This document shows positions 27,019-40,194 of a stretch of DNA of 64,000 bases, piece after piece. Position numbers and translations under genes: made by a program. The stretch's first letter is position 1. The number at the start of each line of letters is the position of its first letter. Below the pieces are notes generated by a model that did not search any database, was not told the origin of the DNA, and saw only the letters and a program-made list of their open reading frames with translations. Origin of the DNA: Megamerina dolium (taxonomy: Eukaryota; Arthropoda; Insecta; Diptera; Megamerinidae); NCBI GenBank assembly GCA_963854835.1, contig OY978529.1, forward strand, positions 49,719,821 to 49,783,820, written 5' to 3'.

Positions 27019-28326
27019 GATGCGAAATTGATTTATGCACTTGAAATCATGTAAAAAGAAATAAAAACAAATTATCGAAATATGATTTTTAAGTACATCT
27101 ATGTACGGTATGTGCTATTTGTACTGAGGCGACTTTGTGAATGTATTAAAATGGAGCTGATCAGGTGTGTGGGGGAATGATGTATATATGATAATATCAC
27201 AATTTTTCACAACACTGATAAAAATACCATTTTAGTTTACAAAAAAAAAAAATAAAAAAAAACGTTTTGTCTTGAAAACGTATTAATCAAATATTAACAC
27301 TATGTATGTATAATTAATGATTTTATATACACATACATACAACAGTAGCAAGAAGCATATTCGTAATTAATTTATAATATTTTAAGATCTACGTCTACTA
27401 ATGAAAGCATATGCATACCCTCCTGCTTATACTAACATATTGTATATTCACTATAATGTATAGGAAAAATTTACATATATGAAAAACGTATAGCTCATTA
27501 AAAACACACAAAAGTCATATTAATTTTCCTCGTTCTCTTTTTTTTTTTTTTCATTGCCTTCAAATGAACGTGCTAATAAATCAAAAACAATCAACAGCAA
27601 AACAACCACACACTTTAAATAAATATTTAAATGAAGTAAACAAAGCATAGAAGAAGAAAAAAGAAAAAAATGAATAAAAGGAAAAAGTAAAAAAAAAACA
27701 AATAATAATGAAAACATAAAGTAACAACAAACAACAACAACAACAACAACACTTGTAACACTTGTGAAACATAATTTGCATAACAATGCAATGGTGTAAA
27801 AATGAAAAAGAAGAAATACATTATATGTATAATAATTTAGTAGCGACAAAATGTAGTGCGTTGTTATAACATAACACTACTAAACGTCATTCTCTAGTTG
27901 ATACTATGAACAACAACATGTCGACAAAAGTGAATAAAAAACGAATAAAAGAAGTTGCATTTTGAAAGAAATAACAAAGTCATTTTTGTTTTTATTACTA
28001 ATGCTACTGGTATTATATTTTAATGTTGAAGAAAATCATTCACACTTAATAATTCTGTCTAATGTGAGAGCGTGTGCACGAAAATGAGAGGGAAATTTAA
28101 CGAGTCTGTTATATCAAAAATGTTGATAAAATTTATTAACATTATATAAATACGATAATTTATATAGATTACGACTGATTACAAAGCAAAGTGTTAATGA
28201 TGTGCATGTTCAATTGGAATCAGTAATGGGGGCTCTTTTTTTTTTTTTGAAACTTTATTACATAAAATTTAAATTACAAATTAATTACAATGCAAAATAA
28301 AAATAAATTACATTGAGTAGTGGTGT
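27019..28326. other. Intronic sequence without a recognised gene
   Basis: AT-rich, with an AAC run near 27725-27750. Overlapping minus-strand frames at 27520-27849 translate A/T-rich repeat and are not supported. Confidence 0.75.
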
Positions 28327-28398
28327 GAAAAAGAAATTCATTATTTTTTCGCTAAATAGCTAAACTATAAGTCAGACAAAATAATGAAATTCTTTTTC
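28327..28398. repeat. Inverted repeat, 21-bp arms (one mismatch), just outside a transposon
   Basis: The arm 28327-28347 (GAAAAAGAAATTCATTATTTT) is reverse-complementary to 28378-28398 at 20 of 21 positions, with a 30-base spacer. It could fold as a hairpin. It lies 57 bases from the Tc1/mariner element starting at 28455 but shares no sequence with that element's ends. Confidence 0.8.
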
Positions 28399-28454
28399 CC
28401 CAGACCTATACAGCTACCTTAAAAATTCTATCTTTCAGTTGTCAATGTTGAGTA

Positions 28455-29480
28455 CCTCGTCAAGTCATAAATATTGGTACACAGAAATAATTTTTTTTTC
28501 TTTTTATTGGGTTATTCAATGGATACAAATCTTAGAACAATATATTCGAAATGACTTCAATTTGCCTTCCAACACGATTTGAGACGATCTCGCCACTCAT
28601 CGATCGCGAGACGCACTACATGCTTGGGGAAATTGTCCACTGCATGGACAAGGGCTCGCTTCAACGACTCAATATTTGGGCGTCGAATAGAGCAAGCCAT
28701 GCCCTCTAATATGCACCACAACTTGTGATCCAACGGATTGAGGTCTGGACTATCAACTGCCCAATCATCCGTTGATATGAAGTCCGGAATGTTGCTTTTT
28801 AGCCACAGTTGAGCCGTTTTTGCATGGTGAGCTGGTGCGGAGGCCTTGTTGGATCCTCGGGATGAGTTGAGATGCTTCTCTGAATGACCGGGTATACAAA
28901 CGATCATTCTGTTTATTGAACGATTCTTCTACGCTGAAGATTTTCTCGTCAGTAAACAGAATTTGTCTGTGAGCGTGCCGGCAGTGTAGTACTTTTGATT
29001 TTCGCTTGCGTTTTCCCTCCAATGCTGCCGTGAGCAGATATCTAGTGTGTCGTTTGTACGCGCTGAGTCCAAAATCTTCATGGACATTGATTTTTGCGAA
29101 ATTTGCACTTCCTGCGACAAGATTTTCTATTTTCGCAGCGGCTTTCGGACGATTCGTTTCTTCAAGGCTTTGATCGCTTTCGGAGTTCTCATCTTTCTTT
29201 GACCGGATTTTTGACAGTCTCTGCGGGTGATTCCAAGCTGTTGCAACGTCCGAACGTCCGTTTTTTACCATATTGCATTTTAGTAGGCCAGCTACAACAA
29301 TACGATTTTCTATGTCGCCGCAATTCACGATTGTAAGCAATTGATGCCAAAAACTTTTTACGTGGAAATGAAGCGTAAATACCAACTGTCAAATCGCAGT
29401 CAAGATGAAATGGATGCGCCCAATATTACATTCGTAATGGATGCATTTAGTTGTGTATCAATATTTATGACTTGATTAGG
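28455..29480 (-). mobile_element. Nearly full-length Tc1/mariner transposon, DD37D (maT-like) type, inactivated
   Basis: A 1,026-bp element flanked by TA at 28453-28454 and 29481-29482. Its inverted ends of about 29 bp share CATAAATATTG, with three mismatches. Two overlapping minus-strand frames (29385-28765 and 28907-28557) cover the transposase. It has an N-terminal helix-turn-helix region, a linker with GLSAYKRHTRYLLTAALEGK, the first catalytic Asp in ILFTDEKIFSVEESFNKQND, and the third in SPDLNPLD. Spacing between the second and third catalytic positions is 37 residues. The second position is Ala (NKASAPAHH where the family has QDSAPAH), and a frameshift separates the frames. It should be unable to transpose itself. 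Family name is by spacing and motif memory. Confidence 0.88.
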
Positions 29481-29482
29481 TA

Positions 29483-31755
29483 TATGTGAATTGCGATGTC
29501 TCATCAAGAAAAATTACTATTTTTTTTACCAACGAAACATGAAGTTTATTTGAATTTATGACAATCACCAAAATATCAATAGAAAGAAATTCGTGAGTTA
29601 AAGAATTTTGCAAAAAAAAAAAAAAAAAAAAAAAGAAAACCCTCAAAATCTCATTGTTTCGAGTATAGTCACATATATTATAAAAAGTTTGTGTGTAGAC
29701 GTTTGAACAAATTTGAATTGTAAGAATCCTTTTTTCAAGTTTTGTTTTTGTATGAAAAACGATGCACTTAAGGTGCATACTTACATACTGATTGGATTTT
29801 GAAATTTTGATTTTATTTCTTTTATACAATATTTATTTCTTTTTTTGCTGGTTTTGTATATTTCAACATTGTTATTTTTAAATAATGATCAATTTCAAAG
29901 CATACATTATGTAATACAATAGTGTGTTAAAACACATGGGAAATCAAAAGTAATGCCAATTATGAGTGTTTGAAAAATAATAGAAACGAGCACAGACGAC
30001 CGTATTGCTAGTAACTAGTATTGAATAGATTATAACCAATTGTATCAAATATTTAGTTTTTCTCGCATGAAATGTAATTATTTATGGCTTGTTGATTGCT
30101 GGCTTTGCTGCTTTTCTATACATTTTCACACAAGTGGCAATATGTACATACATGTATGTATGTATTTATAATTAACGTGTTGATTAAATTGCTGCATATA
30201 CATTAATAAGAGAATGTATATTGAAAATGTGATGTGTACCCGTGAATATATGAGTAATATTATTTATTGCAAAAAGAAACAATTAGTTAGCTAAGTCAAC
30301 AATTAGCATGTATATTATGGGAGAAAAAAAAAATTCAATATGAAATATCTACATGATTGGCTCTCCATAGAGATATTACAATTACGCCATCAGCATGTCA
30401 GTATAGCGGAAATTAATCAAATAATTAAAATATTAATTTTACTCATCGATTTCTGATCCTTTAAATATGAATTATAGTGGACTGCACTGCAAAATTGATT
30501 TTTCTTCTATCCACATACGGTATATAATTGCAACATCATTATCATCATAATCATTATCTCAATTAGTCTCACCTGCAACAAAGAAGAAAAATATGAAGAA
30601 ATTTTATTTATTATTTAAATGTTATTTTATAGTGAAGGTGTCATTCAATCAAATAAACAAAATGTTGATTATCTATTTATGTATTTAGTTGTGTTTTCAA
30701 ATAAGTACGTATCGTACATCAGATGGTCATATACATGACAGGCGCATGTACAATGGTAGTGCTTATGACATTAGCATGAATATGGTGAAGCAGGAAAATG
30801 GACAGTTTGCCACACTTGTCACACTTATTGTCAATTGTATATGCCAAAAATATGCACACTACTTATTTTGGTAGTTTGTGGTGGTAATTCAATGAGTACA
30901 TACAAATGGCGTGGTCTATCAAATGTGCATAACTTTATAAGCTATGACGAGTACGTTGAAGTTGTATATTATAATATGTAATAATGGCTAATGGCAATAT
31001 TATTTTTATAGTTGTTGTTGTTGTTATTGGTGTTGGTGCTGATGTTATTTTATGTTATTTTCATGTTTCAATATGTATACTAATACTATATAATTTTAAT
31101 GCCACATCTGCTAATAGGTAATGTTTTTAATCTTACCCAACAATACAAGAAAGGAAAACGAAAAAAAAAAAACAAAAATAAATAAATCGTGCCTATATTT
31201 TAAGTGCCAAATTGGTCACGTTATAGAGGTTTATTTTAATTTTATAGCACTCTTTTTTGAAAACAACTAATGCTACCTATATTCCATGCTTCATTAGCAA
31301 TTTGTGTCATTCTAATTGAATTTGGAATATTTTTACTGCCATGTTGAGGGTGGATTGCAGGTATTGGGACAAATTATGGTTAATACCTTCATATGGAAAT
31401 GCTTTTGAATTGTTCTTGAAAATTTATTCTTGTTTTAACCCATTTCGGTTGACAGACAGCTTTCGAAATCAACGTTTTTCATAGCTCAAAAAACTTGCAT
31501 GGAAGCAGCGATGTATTGAATTAATCATGCAAATATTTTTACATCGTTCCTTCAACCTTAAGGTATACCCGCCTTAAAGTATAGGCGTCATTGATGAAGG
31601 AAGAATCATATGAGGGCGATTCTATTGACCATTTTACCGCAAAATTATTAAAATTGCCATGCAGAATTTAGCAAACACTTTTCAACAACGCCAAAACATT
31701 ATCAGATTCAAAGAAATAATTAATTTGTATGAGTAAGTGCAATGCAATTAAATAT
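29483..31755. other. Intronic sequence without a recognised gene
   Basis: AT-rich intron with a 24-base A run near 29611-29634, ATGT repeats and a GTT run near 31013-31028. The small plus frame at 30689-30874 shows no motif. Confidence 0.75.
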
Positions 31756-31907
31756 ATTTTGTTCGATTGCAATTTTTGAGCCACCTGAATGTAGAAATCC
31801 TCTTAGACATTTTGAAGGGAGACAATAAGTATCACAACGAGTTCATCAAATTATTGAACGAATTTGAACGATACAAGATCCAAGCAGATATTGAAATATT
31901 AAAATAA
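31756..31907 (+). pseudogene. Possible relic of an unknown protein C terminus
   Basis: An open stretch of about 50 codons with no ATG ends at TAA 31905-31907. It reads NVEILLDILKGDNKYHNEFI followed by a charged amphipathic helix (LLNEFERYKIQADIEILK). The composition is far more protein-like than the surrounding AT-rich frames. I do not recognise the family. A decayed transposon-encoded protein or chance are both possible. Confidence 0.25.
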
Positions 31908-34900
31908 TAAATAAACATATTCAAGGAATCATGTTCCAGGAATATATGTTATTTAGAAAAAAAAAAAAAAAATGAAGTAGAAGTCAATCATATAGGCACC
32001 ACTACATAAAATTTGTTGCCACTGCTCCCAGAATGCCTATTACCTAACATTGCATCTGCACGCATTTACTCCACAATTTTCCTCTTTAGGGGGCTTCCAT
32101 ACGAAATGAACTGAACAACTCCTTGAAATTAATAAATAACTCCATAGTTGTCCACACAGTGCTTCTGGAGGTATGAGATGTGTGATAGGCCATCATTAAT
32201 TTTTTATCACCAATATTTTTCATTAACATAAAGTGTATATTGGTTCTCTTCACTCTTAAAGGGAGCTTATGAACAGCGATAAATAAATCTAAACTCAAAT
32301 TTTTATGCTATCTAAATTGTTGAGTATGAAACGGTTTTGCATTTTATTTCATTAATGCTACGCGGTATTTTAAAGACAAAAAAAAAAAAATATTAAATAA
32401 ATAAATAAAACAAAATCAAAAAGCAGTTAAAAATAGTGACATCTTGGTTTTTGCTGCTGAAGAAACCCTTTTGGAGGGAAAAGAGTGTTTGCTTTCATAT
32501 GGATGTAAGTTAAGATAACATTTACTAAAGCTAATTGTAGGCCAAACGATCTTAGGAAGGCTATGCTGAATATTTGACATGAAATGGAAGGAGAAACAAC
32601 CTTCTTTAGAATATTTTTAGCCCTTCTTAATTTAGGCAATATGAATTTAGAATAATATCTCTTTAAAAAATTAATTTTCTTTGCATGTTTTCTCATTTAC
32701 TTACACTTCTTTGCTTTATCAATCATAAATGTTACCAATAATAACAAAATAACTACAAAATTTATTTACATATTTTCATGTGATACTTTCACTATGAGTA
32801 CGAATAATTTTTTTTTTTAATTTACTTTAATTATTTGCTATAGTTTTCCCTAATTAATTATTTCACAATGATAATTTATAAGCTGAAAATTTTTTGAAAC
32901 ATTAAATTTTTCATTTTTCAGCATTGAATTTTTTGTTTATATGACCTTTATGAAAATGTCGAGTATTTATATTATCAGTATTATTTCTAAAAGGTTAAAA
33001 ACCTAAACTAATTAAACGATCTTAAGATGAAATATTTTACTTTATAGTATCTATTAATTTTTACACCGAACAATTTCCTTACATTTTCACTTAAAAGTTT
33101 TATGTGTGTTTGTGTGTATGTGTGTGTATGTATTTTCTTTTAAATTGAATATTTTACGACTTTTAACTACTACTTAATCAACAGGTGTTGAAAATATTAT
33201 TTCATTTTGTGCACATCCACTTTGGTATGCATATTTAAGCTAAGATAAGATAGCTTACTTGCATATAAGTATATACAATATATAAATTTATTGAGGAACT
33301 GCAGCAAATTAATAATACAAATTATGAAATTTACTAACTAACGAATTAGTAGTATTTTTATATGATTTTAATTAATTTTCATTGTAATATGAACATAGTC
33401 AATAGACTGTCGGTAATAATAAATTGTGATTTAATCATTTTATATAAACATTAATTACCCATAATATCATAGATACATACATATACAATACAATACAATA
33501 CAATACAATAATAACGACCACACATTGCATCATCGACAGCGAAACATTGGTAGAGAGGTGAATTCAATTTAAATATAATGATGATGATGATGTTGTAGTT
33601 CTCTTTTGTACTACTCTATGTTCGATATATGCATACAGCTATGTTCTTGTATAGTTGCATTGCAAACAACAATATTTAATTATGAATGCAAAAGGAAAAG
33701 AATAAAATTATGAGAATTTCAAATCGATAAGTTCAATCTAAAACTACCCACGCACATATATCTCTTACTATAACTATAACAATAATAACAACAAATAGCA
33801 AATTATGAGTTCATACAAATACAATATTATTAAAACAAGAAGTATAATAAGAGACCACAAGAGGATGCAAATTATGCGGAGGTGCATTCAAGTACTACGT
33901 CTATACACAGTGTAAATTCTATAGTAGGTATGTAAATGCTGCTGCAGAATAATATCGAGAGAACAACCATTTTTTACAATTACAATAATTTTACTTGCCC
34001 ATATGTCGGTTGTTTCAAAAAGAGCATCCTTGGGATTCGAATTGATTGACGACCACCATATTTACCACTTTTTTCTTATTCAAATCATTAAATTTGGAGG
34101 AAAAAAATTCTTGACGAGTGACTCTTAGTAATAAAGTAGATTGGTGGATGGCTCGATGTCTCTACTCTCTATCTGGAGTTGTTATGGGATCAGCACAAAG
34201 TTAGTTCATTTACTCTCATTCATCGAAACAGAAAACATATTGGGATCACTCAGTTGAAGAAAGAAGTCTATGACAAAGCGATGAAGCTAGCAATGATTGA
34301 AACAACTGTTAATATATCATTTTATAAATATACATTTAGTTATTATCTGATGAAAAATGACGATATTAATAAAAATATTATGACACATAATGTTCATCAT
34401 ACGCCCCATATTAGCACAAGCATGAATAATAGGCGAAAATATTACTTTAATTACTTTAGTTGGTAGTAGCGTGTAGACACATAATTACACACACACACAC
34501 ACACATATATATTTTGCTCAATTAACTAGTCATTATTTTTCAAAAATAATACGAAAAACGTTCATCGACATCACGCAGTTCATTTTATTACTGGGCATCG
34601 TGTTGAGCACAGTGCTGCAATCGTTGTGCTAATGGCCAAAATATTTACACTTAAACAAATTATATTGCAATAACACACACACAGACATACAAATATATGT
34701 ATATATGTATGTGCATATGTATATGTATGTGGAAAATTCAATTTGACTATATTCATAATTAATTTGGTTTATCTCGCTATTGACCATGTCGACTAAATCA
34801 TGAAAATTTATTCAAAAAAAAAAAAAAAAAACCAATGTATATTTAATGTATGCAATGCAGGCAATCGTATAAGCTACTCATACTCATACTATATATGAAT

Positions 34901-35092
34901 GTGTTTGTGTGTGCATATATCTACATATGCATCATATATATATATATATATATATCTTGCTTTGATTTATGTGAACTTACTAAAACGTATGTTGAATAAC
35001 AGGAATTAAAAAATTACTATTGCGCAAGATTGCAAGTTGAATTGCACTCAAAATGATAAAAGTGAACGAAACTGCCACATATTTGGGTGGAC

Positions 35093-35132
<40 letters not shown>

Positions 35133-35390
35133 GTGTAAATTGTGATTAATTTATTTGTGCTGTTACCGATTTTTTTTTTTTTTTGGTGGCAACAAATTAT
35201 ATATAGTATAAAATTGAGATATACATAAAACAATTCACTCACATTTTTTACAAATTACATGAGTGATTTGCTGTCATTTTCGAACATAGATTTTGAAAGC
35301 AATTTTATGTTGTAAATTTTTTATTTCTGTGTATTTTCAGTGTGATTCAGTTTCTATGGAAACATTTGGGAAATTATCAACACATCAATT
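31908..35390. other. Intronic sequence without a recognised gene
   Basis: AT-rich. Frames at 32086-32298 and 32427-32696 on minus lack recognisable motifs. Repeats include ACAAT pentamers near 33488-33510, CA at 34488-34504, TA at 34935-34955 and an ATG run at 35091-35132. Confidence 0.75.
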
Positions 35391-35850
35391 TAAAAAAATA
35401 TATATATAAAATATAGCTTAATAATCTCAGTGTCACAATAAGACTAACTCATTTTGGACATTTTAATTTTATAAAAATAGAGAATGGAAAAAATTACATC
35501 CCTGTTGAGGTTCCTAGTACTGCATGCAAAACGAATTTTTGTCGATTAGTTGGCAATCCTTTCAAATTAAAAAAAATAATTTTTTAGAAGTATTAGAACT
35601 TTTTGCCATTTTTTAAAAAAAATACAATATATTGCTTATTAATTTCAGTGCCACAATAAGACTAACTCATTTTTGACATTTTCTATTTGCAAATAATCTG
35701 TGTAGATCTTATAAAAATAGAAAAAAAAAATTACATCCCTGTTGAGTTTCCTAATAGTCCATGTAAAATGAATTTTTTTCGATTAGACAATCCCTTTATA
35801 TAAAAAAATAATTTTTTAAAAATATTAGAAATTTTTGCTATATAAATTAT
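35391..35850. repeat. Tandem duplication, two diverged units of about 220-240 bp
   Basis: Unit 1 (35391-35612) and unit 2 (35613-35850) share collinear blocks: CACAATAAGACTAACTCATT, TTATAAAAATAGA, ATTACATCCCTGTTGAG, then GAATTTTT-TCGATTAG and a TAATTTTTTA...TATTAGAA end. Unit 2 has an extra block of about 27 bases after the ACATTTT word. No coding potential. Confidence 0.85.
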
Positions 35851-38276
35851 GTACGGATAATAAATAAATTTAAGTTATTAGAATACTCAAACGGAAAAAA
35901 ATTTTAATTTTTTTTTCGTTTTTTTTTCAATATATAAATTTAATTCATTGGTTCGTTGTGCATTTACCAATGTATACTTTGAATTCCAAGAAATTATTAT
36001 TATTATTCAATATGTCGAAATATGATATAATAATTTACCAATCAACAACAATATATGAATATTTGTTTTTCTTTTTCTTTTTAGCGATATGTGATACCTA
36101 CTTGACGAAAAATGGCAATACACACATACACACATAGGTACATGTATGATATATGAATATGTGCAAAGTTGTATATAATGTAATTGTTGTGTAATTTCTA
36201 ATGGAAATTGTTTTGTTTTGGCATTTTGGTAAAGTTTCAATTGTTCATTTTTCATTATTTTTTTTTTTGTTGTTTTTACAATTTAATATAGTAGTAATAT
36301 TTCAAAGAAAAAATATCAATCGCATACATACACTTAATCAATATATTTTTATATGCTTATATAGTCGGTAACTACATATGTACAATTATACAAATCCACA
36401 CCACGTCTTGCACGTCTAATTGCAGACTGACAAATTACGTGTGTTACCTGCAGTCCAATAATTTCCCATCGCCAAACATCACCATTATGGCATCATACGT
36501 TCGTACATAACATATACATAGCAAACATATGCTGCTGTTGTTTATGGTAGTTGTCTGTGTGTATGTGTATGTGTGTGCTTAACGTTCAGAAGGTGTATGC
36601 GAAAATAAGACACATTGGACTCCTGCTAGCAAAAGCAATAAATGACGTAAACGCACGCTAGTCTGGACCAGGCTAAACTAGCACTATGTATACTAGACGC
36701 TCAAAAATATTGTACATATACATATACTTACTTGTATGTATGTATGTATATGTTAAATGTAGTTGCATTTGTTGCAGCGATAGCAGCAGCAACAACAACA
36801 ACAACAAACAAAAATGTAACTTAAAACAATTATTATCTGATCGAAAATGTGTACTTCTTATTTCTCGTCGTCGTCATCGTCATCATCATCATCATCATTG
36901 TTGCTGCTGCTGTTGTTGTTGTTGTTGTTGTTTATTGATATATATACTTATATACTTGTATATGAATTAATCGCATCATATTGAAGTTTTGGGTTGGTTT
37001 GTGCAATGTGGTTAAGTGCAACAAAACAAAAAAGCGCACTCAACATTTCGATGATTTTTCGATTTTCTTCTTTTCTGGAGGTTTTCATTTACAGCTGCTA
37101 GCATGTATAATAATTTTTAGTTCAAGTCAACCTAATATTAATGCAAATAACTTGTGGCTGATTTCATTTACTTTCAATTTTTTTTTTTTTTTTGTTTCCT
37201 TTTTTCCCATTTAACATGTAATTGGTGCCACTACTGTAACTGCTGCTGCTGCTGCTTGTGTCGTTGATGGTGCTGTTCTTTTTCGTAGTTGACGGTATTA
37301 TGGTAATAAAGAGGAGGGGGGGGCAAAACACCTGTCATTGTTGCTTGTCTTTTTTGTAATAAAATATTTTTGGCAGCATATTCAGTCAAGGAAGGCGTTA
37401 TTGCTAGGTGTTAGCTGTTATTGGTATGTCGGCGCGCACACACACACACACAATTATATAATTTTTGATATGCTTAACATTTTCATGTTATTTATAAACT
37501 GATAAAATGGTGATGTGCATATGACTATAGATTATTTAATGGCAAAAGTGTCGAAATTTTGTTAAAAATTGACAGAGTAAAATTTTGTTATACCAAAAGG
37601 AAAATATGAAATTATTAAAGGTAAAATAATTCTCACTATGAGCACTTTTTAGTTATGCTGATTTAGTATCTTACCTCAACTAATCGGGATCTATGAGTAG
37701 TCGACAGATAGAATAAGATTAAAGACCTTGGTTAATACCGGCCATATGTCCTATAGAATACTATTACAACTCCTAGCTGAATCATTCTGAATACTGAAAG
37801 TGATGCAAACCCGAAATGCTTTTATTATAAATAATAATATTAATAAATAAATAATTTATTCATAATAATAATAATAATAAATAATTTATTAATCCTGCAT
37901 AATATCCGTATTATTGTATATACGCTAAGGCAATGCGATTATATCGACTTGGTAATAAATAAAAAGTAATTTAAGATATTCTTTTTTTTCACAAAATTAC
38001 AATAAAAACCTTAAAAAAAAACAATAAAAAAAAACCGCAAATCCAGAAGTTTCAGCTTTGGACTTATGATATGTTCAATAAATCAATATAACCGAAAAAG
38101 TGAATATATTCAAATACTAGTGCATGAGAAAATGAAAATAAAAAACAAATGAAGAATTCAAATTAAAGGTAAAAGTAATATACTTAATAATTTTCATTTC
38201 ATTTTTGCTTTCTTTTATTTTTCAATTTCAAGCACATGTTTCTACAATATGCCTTTTGAAATAATAACACCAACAT

Positions 38277-38277
<1 letters not shown>
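35851..38277. other. Intronic sequence without a recognised gene
   Basis: AT-rich, with ATTATT repeats, CAT and TTG tracts near 36865-36932 (giving His and Cys runs in one frame) and a CA run near 37437-37453. The 37681-37830 stretch is less AT-rich but shows no identifiable protein. Confidence 0.7.

Positions 38278-38331
<54 letters not shown>
38278..38331. repeat. (CAA)n microsatellite
   Basis: An uninterrupted trinucleotide run of about 54 bases. The poly-Asn reading frame over it at 38249-38590 continues into AAT and GAT repeats and is not a credible gene. Confidence 0.95.
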
Positions 38332-39721
38332 GTACAACAAAATGAACAATGCTAATAATAATAATAATAATAGTAATGACAACAATAACAACATTAATAG
38401 TAACAAAAAAATTAAAATTTTTGTGGTATACATTAAGTACGTGCCAGGAAATTGTGGTGTGAACTTGTTAGCACTACCTTGTTGCATTGTTGATAAACAT
38501 GATGTTGATAAACATGATCACGACGACAACGATGTTGATCATGATGATGATGATGATGATGATGCGTTTGTTGTTGAGTGTTGCAAATAAGGTGCAAAAA
38601 TTATTTCATTTTTTGTGTGTGTGTGTGTATATTTTTAGATTATTATTGAATGCATGTTGCATGCTACATAGGTTCATTATCGACAGTAAAATTGTTATTT
38701 GTGGTTTTTGAAATGAAACAAAAAAAAAAACGAAACAACGAAAAAAGATGAGAGATTAAATAAAAAACTGGAAAAAATACACACTCTCATTCAACAATGC
38801 ATTATAATGAGGTTAAGGATAATCAGATAAAGAAAATAATATTGAAAATACTTATTACAATATTACAAATGAAGACGAAAGAGATAGTGAGATTTATGTA
38901 CATATGTATACACATATATTAATTTTGAGCGGAAATTGAATTTTTCAACAATTAGTTGCAAATAAACAAAAAAATCAAATCAAATAATCACCAATCAGTG
39001 TTTAAATTCAATCAAGTTTGTTTCTTAAGTCTTTTTTGTTTATAGTCATCACTCTGCAACACATAGACACGATGATTGTATACATATGTATATAAGATAG
39101 AATTAAGAAACAAACTTGATTGAATCTAAACATTTCTCTCGACTCACTAATGATTTTTCTTGCTTTCATGCATCATGTTGTGACAAATAAAGGAAATTAT
39201 AAATTTTCAAAATCAATAAAAGAAAAAGCCGAAAAACAAATTTTCATAAAACAGTTTATAATATGCATAAATATGAACGAGCAAAATATGTATAAATTTA
39301 TGTATGTTACAGTCGTTTGAAGTTTACTTTCAAATGGAAGGAAACATTGTTTAAACAAGTTCTCTATGCATTTTTTGTTTGTTTCTATTTTGACAAATTT
39401 CACAGTCAAAAGGTGAATTCGTTTAGCTATAATATTATTTTAATATACTGTTTATTTATTTAGTTTCTTGTATTATTTTTGCAATTTTATTGCATCCTCA
39501 AACAAAAAAAAAAATGATTAACAAATAAAACAACCTTTCACTTTTTACACTAATTCATTTTAATGTACTTACATATTTCATTTTTTGTTTTTTTTTTTGT
39601 TTAACAAATAAATTTATGTACATTCAAGATAGTTAAAAAATGTAATGAGAAAATTTATGAAAAAAAAAATTCACAAATAAATTGTTTTAATAAAATCGTG
39701 CTTTGCTATATTTGTAGAATG
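38332..39721. other. Intronic sequence without a recognised gene
   Basis: AAT, GAT and TG simple repeats near 38350-38630 are followed by AT-rich unique sequence. No supported coding region. Confidence 0.75.
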
Positions 39722-39748
39722 TATATATATATATATATATATATATAT

Positions 39749-40103
39749 GGGTGCCGTAGCTCAGTGGTTAGTGTGTTCGCCTTCTGATCTGTAGGTCGTG
39801 GGTTCAATCCCCGGCTGATGCATAACAAATTTAATATCGAAAAAGATTTTTCTTTCGAATGGTACCCACCTGTCGGCAAGCAATTGGCAATTCTTCCGAC
39901 AGTAACAACTTGCCATGAAAAAGCTTCTTAAAGAACTCTGTGACAAAGCTCAGAAAAAGTGATGTCACAAGTGTTCTGCCGTTCGGAACCGGCTAAAATA
40001 AGTAGGTCCCTTCTAATACTGTCCAAATTTAAGACGCACAACAGTAATGGAAGAGAAGCTCGGCCAATGAGTCCTTTGGGGCTTTAAGTGCCACATATTT
40101 ATT

Positions 40104-40110
<7 letters not shown>
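39749..40110 (+). mobile_element. tRNA-derived SINE, second near-complete copy inserted in a TA microsatellite
   Basis: About 362 bp, matching 19710-20071 from the head to the 3' end with few differences. The A box TAGCTCAGTGGT (39757-39768) is intact, and the B box GGTTCAATCCC (39801-39811) is closer to the pol III consensus than in the first copy. TA repeats run up to the left edge (39722-39748) and resume right after the tail (to about 40194), so the target duplication cannot be separated from the repeat. The minus-strand frame at 39761-39946 (ending PGIEPTTYRSEGEHTNH) is SINE sequence, not a protein. Confidence 0.9.

Positions 40111-40194
<84 letters not shown>
40111..40194. repeat. TA microsatellite (right of the SINE)
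   Basis: Mostly pure TA dinucleotides with a TG and a TT interruption. It is the continuation of the TA tract at 39722-39748 that the SINE interrupts. Confidence 0.9.

Noticed and set aside
38249..38590. Poly-Asn/Asp protein of 113 codons
   Set aside because: CAA, AAT and GAT microsatellites in one frame; no unique sequence long enough to support a gene.
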